Shown: positions 23,900 to 32,578, numbered from the stretch's first letter. The stretch: 64,000 bases of DNA from Pacificimonas sp036351775 (GCA_036351775.1 JAZBPX010000034.1:1-64000), one strand, 5' to 3'. Notes: generated by a model from the letters alone, not told the origin. Numbers and translations are program-made.

Positions 23900-26812
23900 A
23901 TGCGTGCTATCAGAGCGGTCGTCGCCGCCGCCCTCATGGCCTTTGGGCTCGCCGCGCCCGGCCTCAGCCAGTCCGCCCAGCCGCCGACCGCCCAGCCTCC
24001 CACCGCCGCCCAGCTCGACCGTCTGGAAGACCTCCGCAAGGCCGCAGACGAGATCGACGTCGCCGCCGATACCGAAGCGAACCGCGCGGGCTGGCAGCGC
24101 GCCATCGACTATGCCCGCTCCATCTATCCCGCCGACCACCCCGTCGTCGCCTCCTTCGAAAGCGAACTCAGCCTCGCGGACTATTTCGCCGGTGACGTGC
24201 CCACCGCCATCGAACGGCTGGAGCGCTGGCTGCCGGTGATCGCCGCCGGCGGCCCGGACTATGAGGGCGACGTGATCGACAGCCAGAACGCGCTTGTCGT
24301 CATGTACATGAAAACGGGCCGCACCGAGGATGCGCTCGCCATGGCGGGCACGGTCCTTGAGCAGCGCCGCCGCCAATATGCCGCCAGTCCCGACGAGCGC
24401 ATTGTCATCAAGGAGATGGCCGCCGCGCTCAACAACGTCGCCAACGCCCAGAACGAGATCGGCAATTACGACCGCGCGGTCGAGTTCATTCTGGAAAGCG
24501 CAGAGGTAGCCGACCGGCTGGAGGGCACGGTCCCGAACGCCGCCGTCTGGTACGCCAACGTCCCCATCTTCCTCGCCCGCGCCGGCCGTATGGACGAGGC
24601 GTTCGTTGAGGCGCGCGCCAATCTCGAAAAGATCGGCGGCATGCTGCCGGAGGGGCACCCCTATATCGCGGCGATCTACAACACCTTCGCCAACATGGCG
24701 GCCGAGCGGCAGAAGTTCGCCGACGCCGAAGCCGCCGGACGCCGCGCGATCGAAATCGCCAGCGGCACCTTCGGCCCCGATCATTTCCAGACGTCCGGCT
24801 ACCGCGCGGCCCTCGCCCGCATCCTCGCCGCGCAGGGCAAGAGCGCGGAGGCCCTCGAAATCTCCGACGGCGCCTATGAGGCGGTATCCGGTGCGCTCGG
24901 CCCGACCGCAGACCTTTCGCTTCTCGCCCGCACCGCCCGCGCCGAGGCTTTGTTTGCAGAGGGGCGCTTCGCCGCCGCCCTCGATGAAGCGAGCGCGGTC
25001 TACGCCCAGCACCGCAAGTCCAACCAGCCCGGCCACCGCGACCGTATCGCCTCGGGCGAACTCGTCGCCGCGGCGCAGTCCAGGCTCGGCCGCGATGCCG
25101 ACGCCTACCGCACCTTTTACGCCGTTCAGCAGGCGCGCCGCGATATCTTTCCGGCGGACAGCATCCAGCGTCTTGCCGGTGAAGTTCGCCTCGGCCAGCT
25201 CGCGGCCCGCGCCGGTGTGGGCGACGCCCGCTACGCGCTCGCCAGCGCCGCCGACATGAACAGTCTTGCCGCACGCCTGTCGCTCGGCGGCGGCCTTCCC
25301 GCCTCGGACCTTCGCGATCTTCAGGGCGCGCGCGGCTGGGCGCTCGAAGCGGCGCTCGACCTCGGCGAACCTGCCGCGATCTTCGCCGCCGCGCAGCAAA
25401 TGCTGGACGGACCAGCCGACCGCGCTGTCCGGCTTGCCGCCCTCCGCGACGCCAGTCCCGCCGATGCCGCGCGCATCCGCGCCGCCCAGAACGCGATCCA
25501 GGCCCGCCAGCGCCTTGCCCGCCAGTATCTCCGCGCCGTTGGCAGCGGGGTTGCGCCCGCGCAGCTGGAATCGATTTCCGCCGATCTTGCCGCCTTCGAC
25601 GACAGCGCCGTTGCGGGTGCCCTGCCCGAACTCGCCCTCAGCGAACTCGATACCGTCCGCTCAGCTCTTTCCGCCGATGAAGCGCTACTCCTCGCCGTGC
25701 CCGGTCCGGAACGCCTCGCCGTCCTTGCCGTGACCGCCGAAACGGCGACCGTTCACAGCGCTCCGCTGACACGCCAGCAGGTCGCCGCCCTGGCCGGCGA
25801 TCTTCGCGGCGCGCTTGGCGCGGGAAATGTCCGCCTGCGCGGGCTCCTGACCCAGGCCCCCGAAAGCGGTGCGGACGCCTATGACTTCGCGCCCGGCGCC
25901 GCCCTCCATGCCGCGATCTTCTCCGATGCCATCCAGGGTGCGCTCGCCGGGAAGAGCAGCCTCGCCGTCGCGGCGGGCGGCGCGCTTAGCCGCGTGCCCT
26001 TCGCCGTCCTCGCGCCCGCGCCCGCGGACGGCCGCCTCGCCTCAGCCGACTGGCTGATCCGCCGCCACGGCCTGTCCTCGCTCGCGTCTCTTGGCGCGCC
26101 TGCATCAAGCGCTGCAGAGACCGCGCCGCGCGGCCGCCGGGTCATCGCCATCGGCGCACCCGACCTCGGCGAGAATGCCGCGCTCCTTCGCTCGGCCTAT
26201 GAAGCGGGGTCGCAGCTTGCCGACCTCCCCTCCCTTCCCGAGGCGCAGGCGGAACTCGATGCAATCGCCGCCGCCATCGACGCCGACGAGCGCGTTCTCC
26301 TGATCGGCGGCGAGGCGCGCGAGGAGGACGTCACCGCCGCCCTCTCTCGCCCCAGCGATGTCGTCGCCTTCGCGACCCACGGCCTTCTCGACGGCGAGCT
26401 GGCGGGCCTCTCCGAACCAGCCCTCGCCCTCACACCCGGTGAAACCTCCGACGGCCTCCTTCTGGCCAGCGAGATCGCCGCCCTTCCGCTCGATACCGAC
26501 TGGGTGGTCCTCTCCGCCTGCAATACCGGCGGTCCCGGCTATGCCGGCGCGAGCGGCCTCTCCGGCCTTGCCAGCGCCTTCCTTTACGCCGGCGCGCGCA
26601 ATCTTCTCGTGTCGCACTGGGAGGTTGCCGATGAGGTCGCGGCCCGCCTGACCGTCCCCACCGTGCGCGCGCGCTACCGCGACGGTACCGACCCCGGCGA
26701 GGGGCTGCGGCAGGCGCAGCTCGCCCTGATTGACGGCCCGGAGGCCCGCTTCCGGCACCCCGCGTTCTGGGCACCGTTCGTCTATGTCGGCGGCAACCTC
26801 ACCGCCGATTAG
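23900..26812 (+). CDS. Exported TPR-CHAT protease
   Basis: The 970-residue protein has a signal peptide (MRAIRAVVAAALMAFGLAAPGLSQ), a long TPR-rich region (about 50-560; NNVANAQNEIGNYDRAVEF, YNTFANMAAERQKFADAEA) and a C-terminal CHAT caspase-fold domain (about 640-970). The clan CD dyad is His827 in VAFATHGLLDGE and Cys874 in VLSACNTGG, followed by the usual GLASAFLYAGARNLLVSHW. The ATG at 23900 follows GGGGGAG; the frame runs further upstream into the preceding gene without support. CHAT-TPR proteins are often activated by partner binding, but an exported version acting in the periplasm has no assigned role. It ends nine bases from the convergent stressosome operon. Confidence 0.88.
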   Translation: MRAIRAVVAAALMAFGLAAPGLSQSAQPPTAQPPTAAQLDRLEDLRKAADEIDVAADTEANRAGWQRAIDYARSIYPADHPVVASFESELSLADYFAGDVPTAIERLERWLPVIAAGGPDYEGDVIDSQNALVVMYMKTGRTEDALAMAGTVLEQRRRQYAASPDERIVIKEMAAALNNVANAQNEIGNYDRAVEFILESAEVADRLEGTVPNAAVWYANVPIFLARAGRMDEAFVEARANLEKIGGMLPEGHPYIAAIYNTFANMAAERQKFADAEAAGRRAIEIASGTFGPDHFQTSGYRAALARILAAQGKSAEALEISDGAYEAVSGALGPTADLSLLARTARAEALFAEGRFAAALDEASAVYAQHRKSNQPGHRDRIASGELVAAAQSRLGRDADAYRTFYAVQQARRDIFPADSIQRLAGEVRLGQLAARAGVGDARYALASAADMNSLAARLSLGGGLPASDLRDLQGARGWALEAALDLGEPAAIFAAAQQMLDGPADRAVRLAALRDASPADAARIRAAQNAIQARQRLARQYLRAVGSGVAPAQLESISADLAAFDDSAVAGALPELALSELDTVRSALSADEALLLAVPGPERLAVLAVTAETATVHSAPLTRQQVAALAGDLRGALGAGNVRLRGLLTQAPESGADAYDFAPGAALHAAIFSDAIQGALAGKSSLAVAAGGALSRVPFAVLAPAPADGRLASADWLIRRHGLSSLASLGAPASSAAETAPRGRRVIAIGAPDLGENAALLRSAYEAGSQLADLPSLPEAQAELDAIAAAIDADERVLLIGGEAREEDVTAALSRPSDVVAFATHGLLDGELAGLSEPALALTPGETSDGLLLASEIAALPLDTDWVVLSACNTGGPGYAGASGLSGLASAFLYAGARNLLVSHWEVADEVAARLTVPTVRARYRDGTDPGEGLRQAQLALIDGPEARFRHPAFWAPFVYVGGNLTAD

Positions 26813-26821
26813 CGCTGGGCC

Positions 26822-28033
26822 CTAATCTCCGTCGTCACCGTCATCCGCGTCGTTCTCGTCCTCGTCCTGGATCGCCAGCTCCTTCGGAAAGGCGATTTCG
26901 GTGCGAAAGCCCGCTGTTCCGTTCGTCTCGATCACGCCGCCATGCCGCGCCGCCATCGACCGGATCATGCGCCAGCCCAGTGAATCCGGCCGTTCCGGCT
27001 TGTCCGTGCCGTCCGCCAGGCCAACGCCGTCATCGGATACTACAAGCGTATAGGCGCCGACGCTTTCCTTCCGCCCATCCTCTTCCAACGCGACCGAAAT
27101 GACACCCGTTTCCCGGTTCTTGAAGGCATGTTTGAAGGCGTTCGTGATCAGTTCGCCCGCAATCAGCCCCAGGTCAATGGCCACATTGCTGCGCACGAGG
27201 ATGGGGGCACCGGACACCTTGATCTCGATGTCGCGGTCGTCCGAGGTAAAGGCTTCCATCGCGTGGCCTGAGACGCTCTTCAGAAACGGCAAGAGCTCGA
27301 CCTGGTCGGACTGCTGCGCGCGCTGCAGGTCCTGGTGCACCCGCGCCACCGAGTGGACCCGCATGTCGAGTTCGGACAGAACCTGTTTCGTTTCCGCACT
27401 CTGTGCCCCCCGGCGGCTCAATTGAATGAAGCTGATGATCAGCGCCAGATTGTTGCCGGTCCGGTGATGGACTTCATTGATCAGCAGTTCCTGCTCCGCA
27501 ATGACCTGCGCCAGGTCGCGGTTCTGCCGCGACAGTTCGGCGACCGGATCGGTCTTTTCGAGCGTCAGCAGCACGTCGCCGACCCGCGCCACACGTTCCG
27601 CCAGCCCCTTCACCGGGATACTCAGACGAAAGCCGATCTCGATAACCGTCCCTTCGCTCCCGGTCTGCAGGTCGAACCGGTCCGCGATCCGCTTCACACC
27701 GCGCAGCCCCAGGCCCATCCCTTCGCCGCCAAGGCCGGTGCCGCCGCCCAAAACGGCGCGGCCGGACAGCTTCTGCGCGCGGTCCGGGATGCCTGGTCCC
27801 TGGTCTGATACCGACACGCCCAGCCATGTCTGGGTCCCATCAGCGAAAGCGCGAAACGTGACCCGCCCGCCCCCTGCATATTGCAGCGCATTGCGGCTCA
27901 GCTCCAGGCACGCAGTGACGGAGCGGGTGCGCGCAAAGCGTTCCAGCCCCAGCTCGGTCGCAACCCGGTCCGCCACCTGCCGCACCCGCGCGATGTCCGC
28001 TTCGACAGCGATCCTGACGGTCGTGATCTGCAT
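26822..28033 (-). CDS. HisKA_2-type histidine kinase with N-terminal RsbT-like ATPase domain
   Basis: The 403-residue cytosolic protein has an N-terminal anti-sigma-type ATPase module (about 1-135; ELSRNALQYAGGG, DQGPGIP, GMGLGLRGVKRI). A short linker leads to a HisKA_2 dimerisation domain with phospho-acceptor His189 in INEVHHRTGNNLALI, and a C-terminal HATPase (GELITNAFKHAFKN, DDGVGLAD). The acidic tail DEDENDADDGDDGD is unusual. It is the last gene of the stressosome operon, seven bases after the phosphatase gene. HisKA_2/HWE kinases commonly feed the PhyR regulator of the general stress response in alphaproteobacteria, so it may be the operon's output; this is inference. Confidence 0.85.
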   Translation of the reverse strand: MQITTVRIAVEADIARVRQVADRVATELGLERFARTRSVTACLELSRNALQYAGGGRVTFRAFADGTQTWLGVSVSDQGPGIPDRAQKLSGRAVLGGGTGLGGEGMGLGLRGVKRIADRFDLQTGSEGTVIEIGFRLSIPVKGLAERVARVGDVLLTLEKTDPVAELSRQNRDLAQVIAEQELLINEVHHRTGNNLALIISFIQLSRRGAQSAETKQVLSELDMRVHSVARVHQDLQRAQQSDQVELLPFLKSVSGHAMEAFTSDDRDIEIKVSGAPILVRSNVAIDLGLIAGELITNAFKHAFKNRETGVISVALEEDGRKESVGAYTLVVSDDGVGLADGTDKPERPDSLGWRMIRSMAARHGGVIETNGTAGFRTEIAFPKELAIQDEDENDADDGDDGD

Positions 28034-28040
28034 GGCGGGC

Positions 28041-29048
28041 TTACAGCGCCCGCGCCGGCAGGCTGCGCACGACGATGATGGAGGCGTCGTCCCGCCCCCG
28101 GAAATGCTCGTCCAGCAGGCGGCCGGCGATGACCGGCGCGCTGTGCTGGAACAGGTCGCGGTAATCGTCCATCGTGCGGATTGTCGACATCCCGTCCGAA
28201 TGCATGACCAGCGTCGATCCTGCGGCGAACGGGCTCGTCTCGTTCGTTGCCCTGCGCAGCCCGGCCCCGACCATGCCGTCGCGAACGGGCAGCCGCTTCA
28301 GCGTGCTTCCGGTTGCCACGCCGATGGTGATGTTGCCGATGCCCGCATGCGTCAGCATGTTCTCTGACAGGTCCAGCGCGACCACCGCTGCCACTGCGCC
28401 GCGCGTTCCGGCCAGTACGGAGTCCATCTCGCGCAGGATGCTGGCCGGGTCCTTGCCATGGGCCCTCATGAACGCGCCCCGCGCTTGCCGTGCCGCTTCG
28501 GCAGCCTTGCGGCCATGCCCCAGGCCATCGCAAACCATGTACAGCGCCCGGTCCCCGGCCTGCCGCACGGCAACGGCATCGCCGCTCACCCGCTCTGCGG
28601 GCAGGGCGACGAAGAAACCCGCGTGATCGATGAAGGATGTCTCGCCGATCGGCTGCGCCTGGAACTCCGCGGCAACGCAGGTGCCCCTGCCCGGCGTGGT
28701 ATCGATGTCCAGGCGGTCGGACAGCCGCAACATAGCGCCGAACCCCGTTCCCGGAGAGGTTTTCGTCGATACCCCGTCCTTCAGCATCCGGTCCAGCCGC
28801 TCGATTCCCGGCCCGGTATCGACGCCCAGCACCTGGATCCGCTCCAGGCCCGGCGGGCCAAAGGGCTGCACGAGCATTTGCCCGCCGCCGCCGTGGCGAA
28901 TGATGTTCTGCGCGATTTCCGTCGTCACGATGGCGATGTGCTCGACCTTCGTGGACGGCAGGTTCATGCCATTCGCCTGATGCCGCGCGCGCCGCCGCGC
29001 CTCGGCAACGCCGCTCGGTTCGTTCAGGCGGATCCACAGCGGCGTCAT
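28041..29048 (-). CDS. SpoIIE-type phosphatase fused to RsbT-like ATPase (RsbX-like)
   Basis: The 335-residue protein combines an N-terminal RsbT-like ATPase module (about 1-130; TTEIAQNIIRHGGGG, VDTGPGIE, GTGFGAMLRLSD) with a C-terminal SpoIIE/PP2C phosphatase (about 145-335; MVCDGLGHGRKAAEAA, VMHSDGMSTI, DDASIIVVR). In Gram-positive stressosomes RsbX removes phosphates from RsbR and RsbS to reset the complex. The ATG at 29048 overlaps the rsbT stop by four bases (ATGA), fixing the start. Resetting function is inferred from context. Confidence 0.85.
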   Translation of the reverse strand: MTPLWIRLNEPSGVAEARRRARHQANGMNLPSTKVEHIAIVTTEIAQNIIRHGGGGQMLVQPFGPPGLERIQVLGVDTGPGIERLDRMLKDGVSTKTSPGTGFGAMLRLSDRLDIDTTPGRGTCVAAEFQAQPIGETSFIDHAGFFVALPAERVSGDAVAVRQAGDRALYMVCDGLGHGRKAAEAARQARGAFMRAHGKDPASILREMDSVLAGTRGAVAAVVALDLSENMLTHAGIGNITIGVATGSTLKRLPVRDGMVGAGLRRATNETSPFAAGSTLVMHSDGMSTIRTMDDYRDLFQHSAPVIAGRLLDEHFRGRDDASIIVVRSLPARAL

Positions 29049-29461
29049 CGGCGTTGCAGCTTCCCGGTCATGCGGACGACCGTGCCGCCGCCGGGGGCAT
29101 TTTCGATCTCGAAAGTACTGGTCAGGCGCTGCGCCCCGCCAAGGCCGCGGCCCATGCTGTCTCCGGTCGAAAAGCCGTCCGTCATGGCCTCGGGAAGGTT
29201 GGCAATCCCGGTGCCTCGGTCGCGGCATTCGACACCGACACTGCGATCCCTCGGCAGCAGAAAGACGTCCAGCCGCCCGCCGCCGCCATGCTTGACGGCA
29301 TTGCGGGCAATCTCGCTGACAGCAGTGACGAAGCGGGTCTGCATCAGGGTATTCGCACCTTCACCTTTCATCACTTTTGCCACGACGCCGCGCGCCATGG
29401 CCACGTCGCGGTCGGTCCTCAGGTCAACGGATGCCGCCTTTCGGCAGCCTTCAAAGGTCAT
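29045..29461 (-). CDS. rsbT: RsbT-like serine/threonine kinase of the stressosome
   Basis: The 138-residue protein is a single HATPase module of the RsbT/RsbW type with SEIARNAVKHGGGG, CRDRGTGIANL and GDSMGRGLGGAQRL. RsbT is held by the stressosome and, after stress, phosphorylates RsbR and RsbS and is released to act on its partner. Start and stop overlap rsbS and the phosphatase gene by four bases each. Gene order R-S-T supports the assignment. Confidence 0.88.
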   Translation of the reverse strand: MTFEGCRKAASVDLRTDRDVAMARGVVAKVMKGEGANTLMQTRFVTAVSEIARNAVKHGGGGRLDVFLLPRDRSVGVECRDRGTGIANLPEAMTDGFSTGDSMGRGLGGAQRLTSTFEIENAPGGGTVVRMTGKLQRR

Positions 29462-29817
29462 CCCGGCCCAGAACCCCGGATTTTCTGCAGGGCGTGGGTC
29501 AGGGTCAGCGCCGTGCGGTTCTCCGGCAAGTACATGCCCAGCTCGACCAGCGTCATGGCAACCGCGGGCCGCATGCCAACGACGTAGGTTTCCGCATCCA
29601 GCAGGCGGGCGATCGCGGTCAGCTGCGCCAGCACGCGGCCCACGAACGTATCGACGATCTCCAGCGCGGAAATGTCGATGACAACACCCTTGGCGTCCAT
29701 TTCGCCGATCCGCTCCGACAGCGCGTCCTGCAGGTCGAGGATGTCCGTGTCGGTGATGTCATCCTGGATCGATACCAGGAGGACACCCTCGACCGGGTAG
29801 ATCGCCGCTGCCCTCAC
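29458..29817 (-). CDS. rsbS: RsbS-like STAS-domain stressosome protein
   Basis: The 119-residue protein is a single STAS domain (VVIDISALEIVDTFVGRVL, GMRPAVAMTLVELG), the scaffold component that captures RsbT. The residue aligned by eye with the phosphorylated serine of Bacillus RsbS is Thr57 in EIVDTFVG. It starts with GTG at 29817, overlapping the rsbR stop by four bases, and overlaps rsbT by four. Confidence 0.87.
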   Translation of the reverse strand: MRAAAIYPVEGVLLVSIQDDITDTDILDLQDALSERIGEMDAKGVVIDISALEIVDTFVGRVLAQLTAIARLLDAETYVVGMRPAVAMTLVELGMYLPENRTALTLTHALQKIRGSGPG

Positions 29818-30707
29818 TTCGTGGCGGCCGGCACGCTATCGACCGGCAGGATCGCGACACCGACCCGTTCCAGCGCATCCTTCAGCGCGCTGCGAATGGA
29901 GGACCGGGTGCTGACTTCGCCCACATCGACGCCCAGCTGTACCATGGTCTGCGCGATCTTCGGGCTGATCCCGCTGATGATGCAGTTCGCACCCATCAGG
30001 CGGACGGCGGCGGCGGTCCTTAGAAGATGCTGCGCGACCTGCGTATCGACGGTCCGCACGCCGGTGATGTCAATGATGCAGACCTCCGCCTTATACTCCA
30101 CGATGGCCTGCAGCAGGCTTTCCATGACCTCCTGCGCGCGAAGGGAATCGAGCGTTCCGATCAGCGGCAGGGTCAGGACGCGGTCCCAAAGCTCCACGAC
30201 CGGCGTGGACAGCTCCATCATCTCCTCGCGCTGGCGTTCGATGACCTGTTCGCGCTCGGCGATGAACACCTCGTTGGTGTACAGGGCAAAGCGGTCGATG
30301 GCCTTTGACAGCAGCATGATCTCGTCGACCAGCCTGTCGGGCTCCTTGCACAATTTCACCTTGATGCGCTCGATGATCGGCGTTTTCAGCGCCAGCACCA
30401 GCGCCGCCATTTCCTCCGGCCGTACACCGCGCTCGACGCGCTCGTTCGTGATTTCCGACAGGACACCGCGCAGGTCGGCCCAGTAATCGTCCTCAAGGTC
30501 GAAATCGCCGTCGTCGCGCTGGCCTTCCTTGACCCCCTTGCGAAACGCCATCAGCAGGCTCGCGGCCTGCTCGCGCTCTTCGGCCTCGGAAAACAGATCG
30601 CTGCGCTTGGCCCCGCTCTCGTCGGCCTCGTCGATCCAGTCGCTTAGGATGTCGTTGAAATCCGCCTTCAGCACTTCGAGGGTGGTTTCAAGTTTAACGT
30701 CTGACAT
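29814..30707 (-). CDS. rsbR: RsbR-like stressosome sensor with C-terminal STAS domain
   Basis: The 297-residue protein has a helical, acidic N-terminal sensory region (about 1-165, not haem-globin-like by eye) and a C-terminal STAS domain (about 165-285; DITGVRTVDTQVAQHLL, GISPKIAQTMVQLGVD). Candidate phosphosites aligned by eye with the two conserved RsbR threonines are Thr222 and Thr254. It is the first gene of a coupled five-gene operon. A sequence matching the EcfG promoter core lies 30 bases upstream. The signal sensed is unknown. Confidence 0.88.
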   Translation of the reverse strand: MSDVKLETTLEVLKADFNDILSDWIDEADESGAKRSDLFSEAEEREQAASLLMAFRKGVKEGQRDDGDFDLEDDYWADLRGVLSEITNERVERGVRPEEMAALVLALKTPIIERIKVKLCKEPDRLVDEIMLLSKAIDRFALYTNEVFIAEREQVIERQREEMMELSTPVVELWDRVLTLPLIGTLDSLRAQEVMESLLQAIVEYKAEVCIIDITGVRTVDTQVAQHLLRTAAAVRLMGANCIISGISPKIAQTMVQLGVDVGEVSTRSSIRSALKDALERVGVAILPVDSVPAATK

Positions 30708-30736
30708 GCGCTTCCTTCCCTTGTGATCGCCGCCTC

Positions 30737-30761
30737 AACGAGCCACGCCCAACAAAGTTCT
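30737..30761 (-). promoter_or_regulatory. Candidate sigma-EcfG promoter of the stressosome operon
   Basis: Reading the minus strand, AGAAC-N16-CGTT ends 30 bases before the rsbR start. The established alphaproteobacterial general-stress promoter is GGAAC-N16/17-CGTT, so nine of the ten or so consensus positions match. Predicted 5' leader is about 20 bases. Confidence 0.65.
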
Positions 30762-30812
30762 AAACTGCCGCCCCTTCGTGACAGGCGCACACGCGCAGCT
30801 TAGTATCGCGCA

Positions 30813-31241
30813 ATGGACATTCGCCCGCTTACCGACGACGTTGCCGCCTCGCCGCAGATCAGCCCGTCCGATGTCGCTGCGCTCAGCGCCGCGGACTACC
30901 GGCTTATCGTCAATAACCGCCCGGACGGGGAAGCCCCCGGCCAGTCCGCCGCGGCGGAGATCGCCGCCGCGGCAGAGGCGGAAGGCCTCGCCTTCCTTTC
31001 GATCCCCATCGGCCCCGCGCCCATGACGATGGGCGATGTCGAAACGCTCGCCGCCGCGCTTGAATCGGCGGGGGGAAAGACGCTGCTCTATTGCCGCTCG
31101 GGCACCCGCTCGACAACGCTCTGGGCCTTCGCGGAGGCGGTTCGGGGCCGCGAGGTTGGCGATATCATCGCCCGCGCCGCCGACGCCGGTTATGATCTCG
31201 CGCCGCAGCGCGCCGCCCTCGAACAGATTGCCCGGCGATAG
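30813..31241 (+). CDS. TIGR01244/DUF442 family phosphatase- or sulfurtransferase-like protein
   Basis: The 142-residue protein opens with MDIRPLTDDVAASPQISPSD, typical of this family. Its catalytic-type loop LLYCRSGTRSTTLW has Cys94 in a CX5R signature shared by tyrosine phosphatases and rhodanese-like enzymes. Family members are often fused to a beta-lactamase-fold persulfide dioxygenase, which suggests sulfide handling. It is divergent from the stressosome operon and is followed 13 bases later by a small membrane protein gene. Confidence 0.85.
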   Translation: MDIRPLTDDVAASPQISPSDVAALSAADYRLIVNNRPDGEAPGQSAAAEIAAAAEAEGLAFLSIPIGPAPMTMGDVETLAAALESAGGKTLLYCRSGTRSTTLWAFAEAVRGREVGDIIARAADAGYDLAPQRAALEQIARR

Positions 31242-31254
31242 CAGGCCGCCTGCG

Positions 31255-31668
31255 ATGCTCGTTCAGTCGCTTATTTCGATCGCCGGCATCGCGTTCATCG
31301 TCGGCGTCGCCTGGCTCCTGTTTCGAGGCAGCCCTCCGGACGCCCTGACCAGCAACGAAGCGAAGGCGCTTGCCGCCCGCGACCTCACCGGCTTCGTACC
31401 GGCAGACGCGCTCGTGTCGGCAGAGGGGCGCGCCGCACTCGTCGCGGGCGCGGAGGGTCGCCTTGCCCTCGTGCGCCGCCACGGCGACCACGCCGTTGTC
31501 CGCCGCCTTGGCGACGAGGCGCGTATGCAACGCGACGGCGCGGCCTTGCGCCTCCAGACCGGCGAGCGCATGTTCGGCGCGGTGATCCTCGATGCGGGCG
31601 AGGACGCCGCCCTGTGGGAATCCCGCCTGACAGCGCTGACGAAAGGAACGCCCGGTGGATCTGCCTGA
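31255..31668 (+). CDS. Small membrane-anchored protein of unknown function
   Basis: The 137-residue protein has one N-terminal membrane helix (residues 3-23, ISIAGIAFIVGVAWLLF) and a soluble alanine-rich domain of short beta and helical stretches with no motif I recognise. It begins at the ATG at 31255, and its end overlaps the GTG start of the next gene by 14 bases. It is part of a compact operon with a fatty acid hydroxylase and arfB. Confidence 0.6.
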   Translation: MLVQSLISIAGIAFIVGVAWLLFRGSPPDALTSNEAKALAARDLTGFVPADALVSAEGRAALVAGAEGRLALVRRHGDHAVVRRLGDEARMQRDGAALRLQTGERMFGAVILDAGEDAALWESRLTALTKGTPGGSA

Positions 31669-32578
31669 TCCCGTCGCGCTCGCCGTGCCGTTCTTCATCG
31701 GCGCGATGCTTCTCGAAATCCTGTTCGTGCGCGCGAAGGGCCGCCCGGCGGGTCATTATGAATGGCGCGATACGGCCACCAGCCTCCTGATGGGGTTCGG
31801 CAGTACCGTTGCGGGCCTTCTCACCGGCGGTGTCTTTGTCGCCGCCGCATTATTCGTGGCGCAGTTCCGCGTCGTGGAGGTCGGCTGGGCCTGGTGGGCC
31901 TTTCTCCTTTGCTTCCTCCTCGACGACCTCGCCTATTACGCCTTCCACCGCGCCGCCCACCGCGTGCGCTGGTTCTGGGCGAGCCATGTGATCCACCACT
32001 CCTCGCAGCACTACAACCTGTCCACGGCGCTGCGGCAGACCTGGACCGGCACGCTTTCGCTCAGCTTTATCTTCTCGCTGCCGCTGTTCCTCGTCTTCGA
32101 GCCCGCGATGGTGTTCTTCTGTTCCGGCGCGAACCTCGTCTACCAGTTCTGGATTCACACCGAGTCCGTGAAGACAATGCCGCGCTGGTTCGAGTATGTC
32201 TTCAATACGCCGTCCCACCACCGTGTGCATCACGCCACCAATCCGCGTTGCCTCGACCGGAATTACGCCGGGATGCTCATTATCTGGGACCGCATGTTCG
32301 GCACCTTCGAGCCGGAACCCGATCCGGAGACGGAGCCGCTTCGTTACGGCATCGTCAAGAATCTCGGGACGTTCAACCCGTTTTGGGTCGCGGCCCATGA
32401 ATGGGTCGGCATCGCAGAGGATATCTGGCGCGCACCGAGCTGGCGGGCAAAGTTCGCCTACCTCCTTCGCGAACCCGGCTGGAGCCATGATGGCAGCCGC
32501 GAAACGTCGGACGATATCCGCGCCGCCGCCGGCCTGACTGAACCCGAAGCGCCGCCCCGCCTGCAAGCCGCGGAATGA
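31655..32578 (+). CDS. Sterol desaturase / fatty acid hydroxylase superfamily membrane protein
   Basis: This 307-residue paralogue of the protein at 9977-10876 has about five hydrophobic stretches and histidine motifs HRAAH, SHVIHHSSQHYN and PSHHRVHHATNP for a di-iron site. The GTG at 31655 gives the best match to family N termini (VDLPDPVALAVPFFIG). It overlaps the preceding gene by 14 bases and arfB by four (ATGA). Lipid or sterol-like substrate unknown. Confidence 0.9.
   Translation: MDLPDPVALAVPFFIGAMLLEILFVRAKGRPAGHYEWRDTATSLLMGFGSTVAGLLTGGVFVAAALFVAQFRVVEVGWAWWAFLLCFLLDDLAYYAFHRAAHRVRWFWASHVIHHSSQHYNLSTALRQTWTGTLSLSFIFSLPLFLVFEPAMVFFCSGANLVYQFWIHTESVKTMPRWFEYVFNTPSHHRVHHATNPRCLDRNYAGMLIIWDRMFGTFEPEPDPETEPLRYGIVKNLGTFNPFWVAAHEWVGIAEDIWRAPSWRAKFAYLLREPGWSHDGSRETSDDIRAAAGLTEPEAPPRLQAAE

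Noticed and set aside
11245..26812. Anti-phage defence reading of the caspase and CHAT proteases
   Set aside because: Both proteins have export signals and the locus contains surface-export genes but no gasdermin, effector nuclease, cyclic-nucleotide enzyme or Argonaute. Defence is not excluded but not supported.
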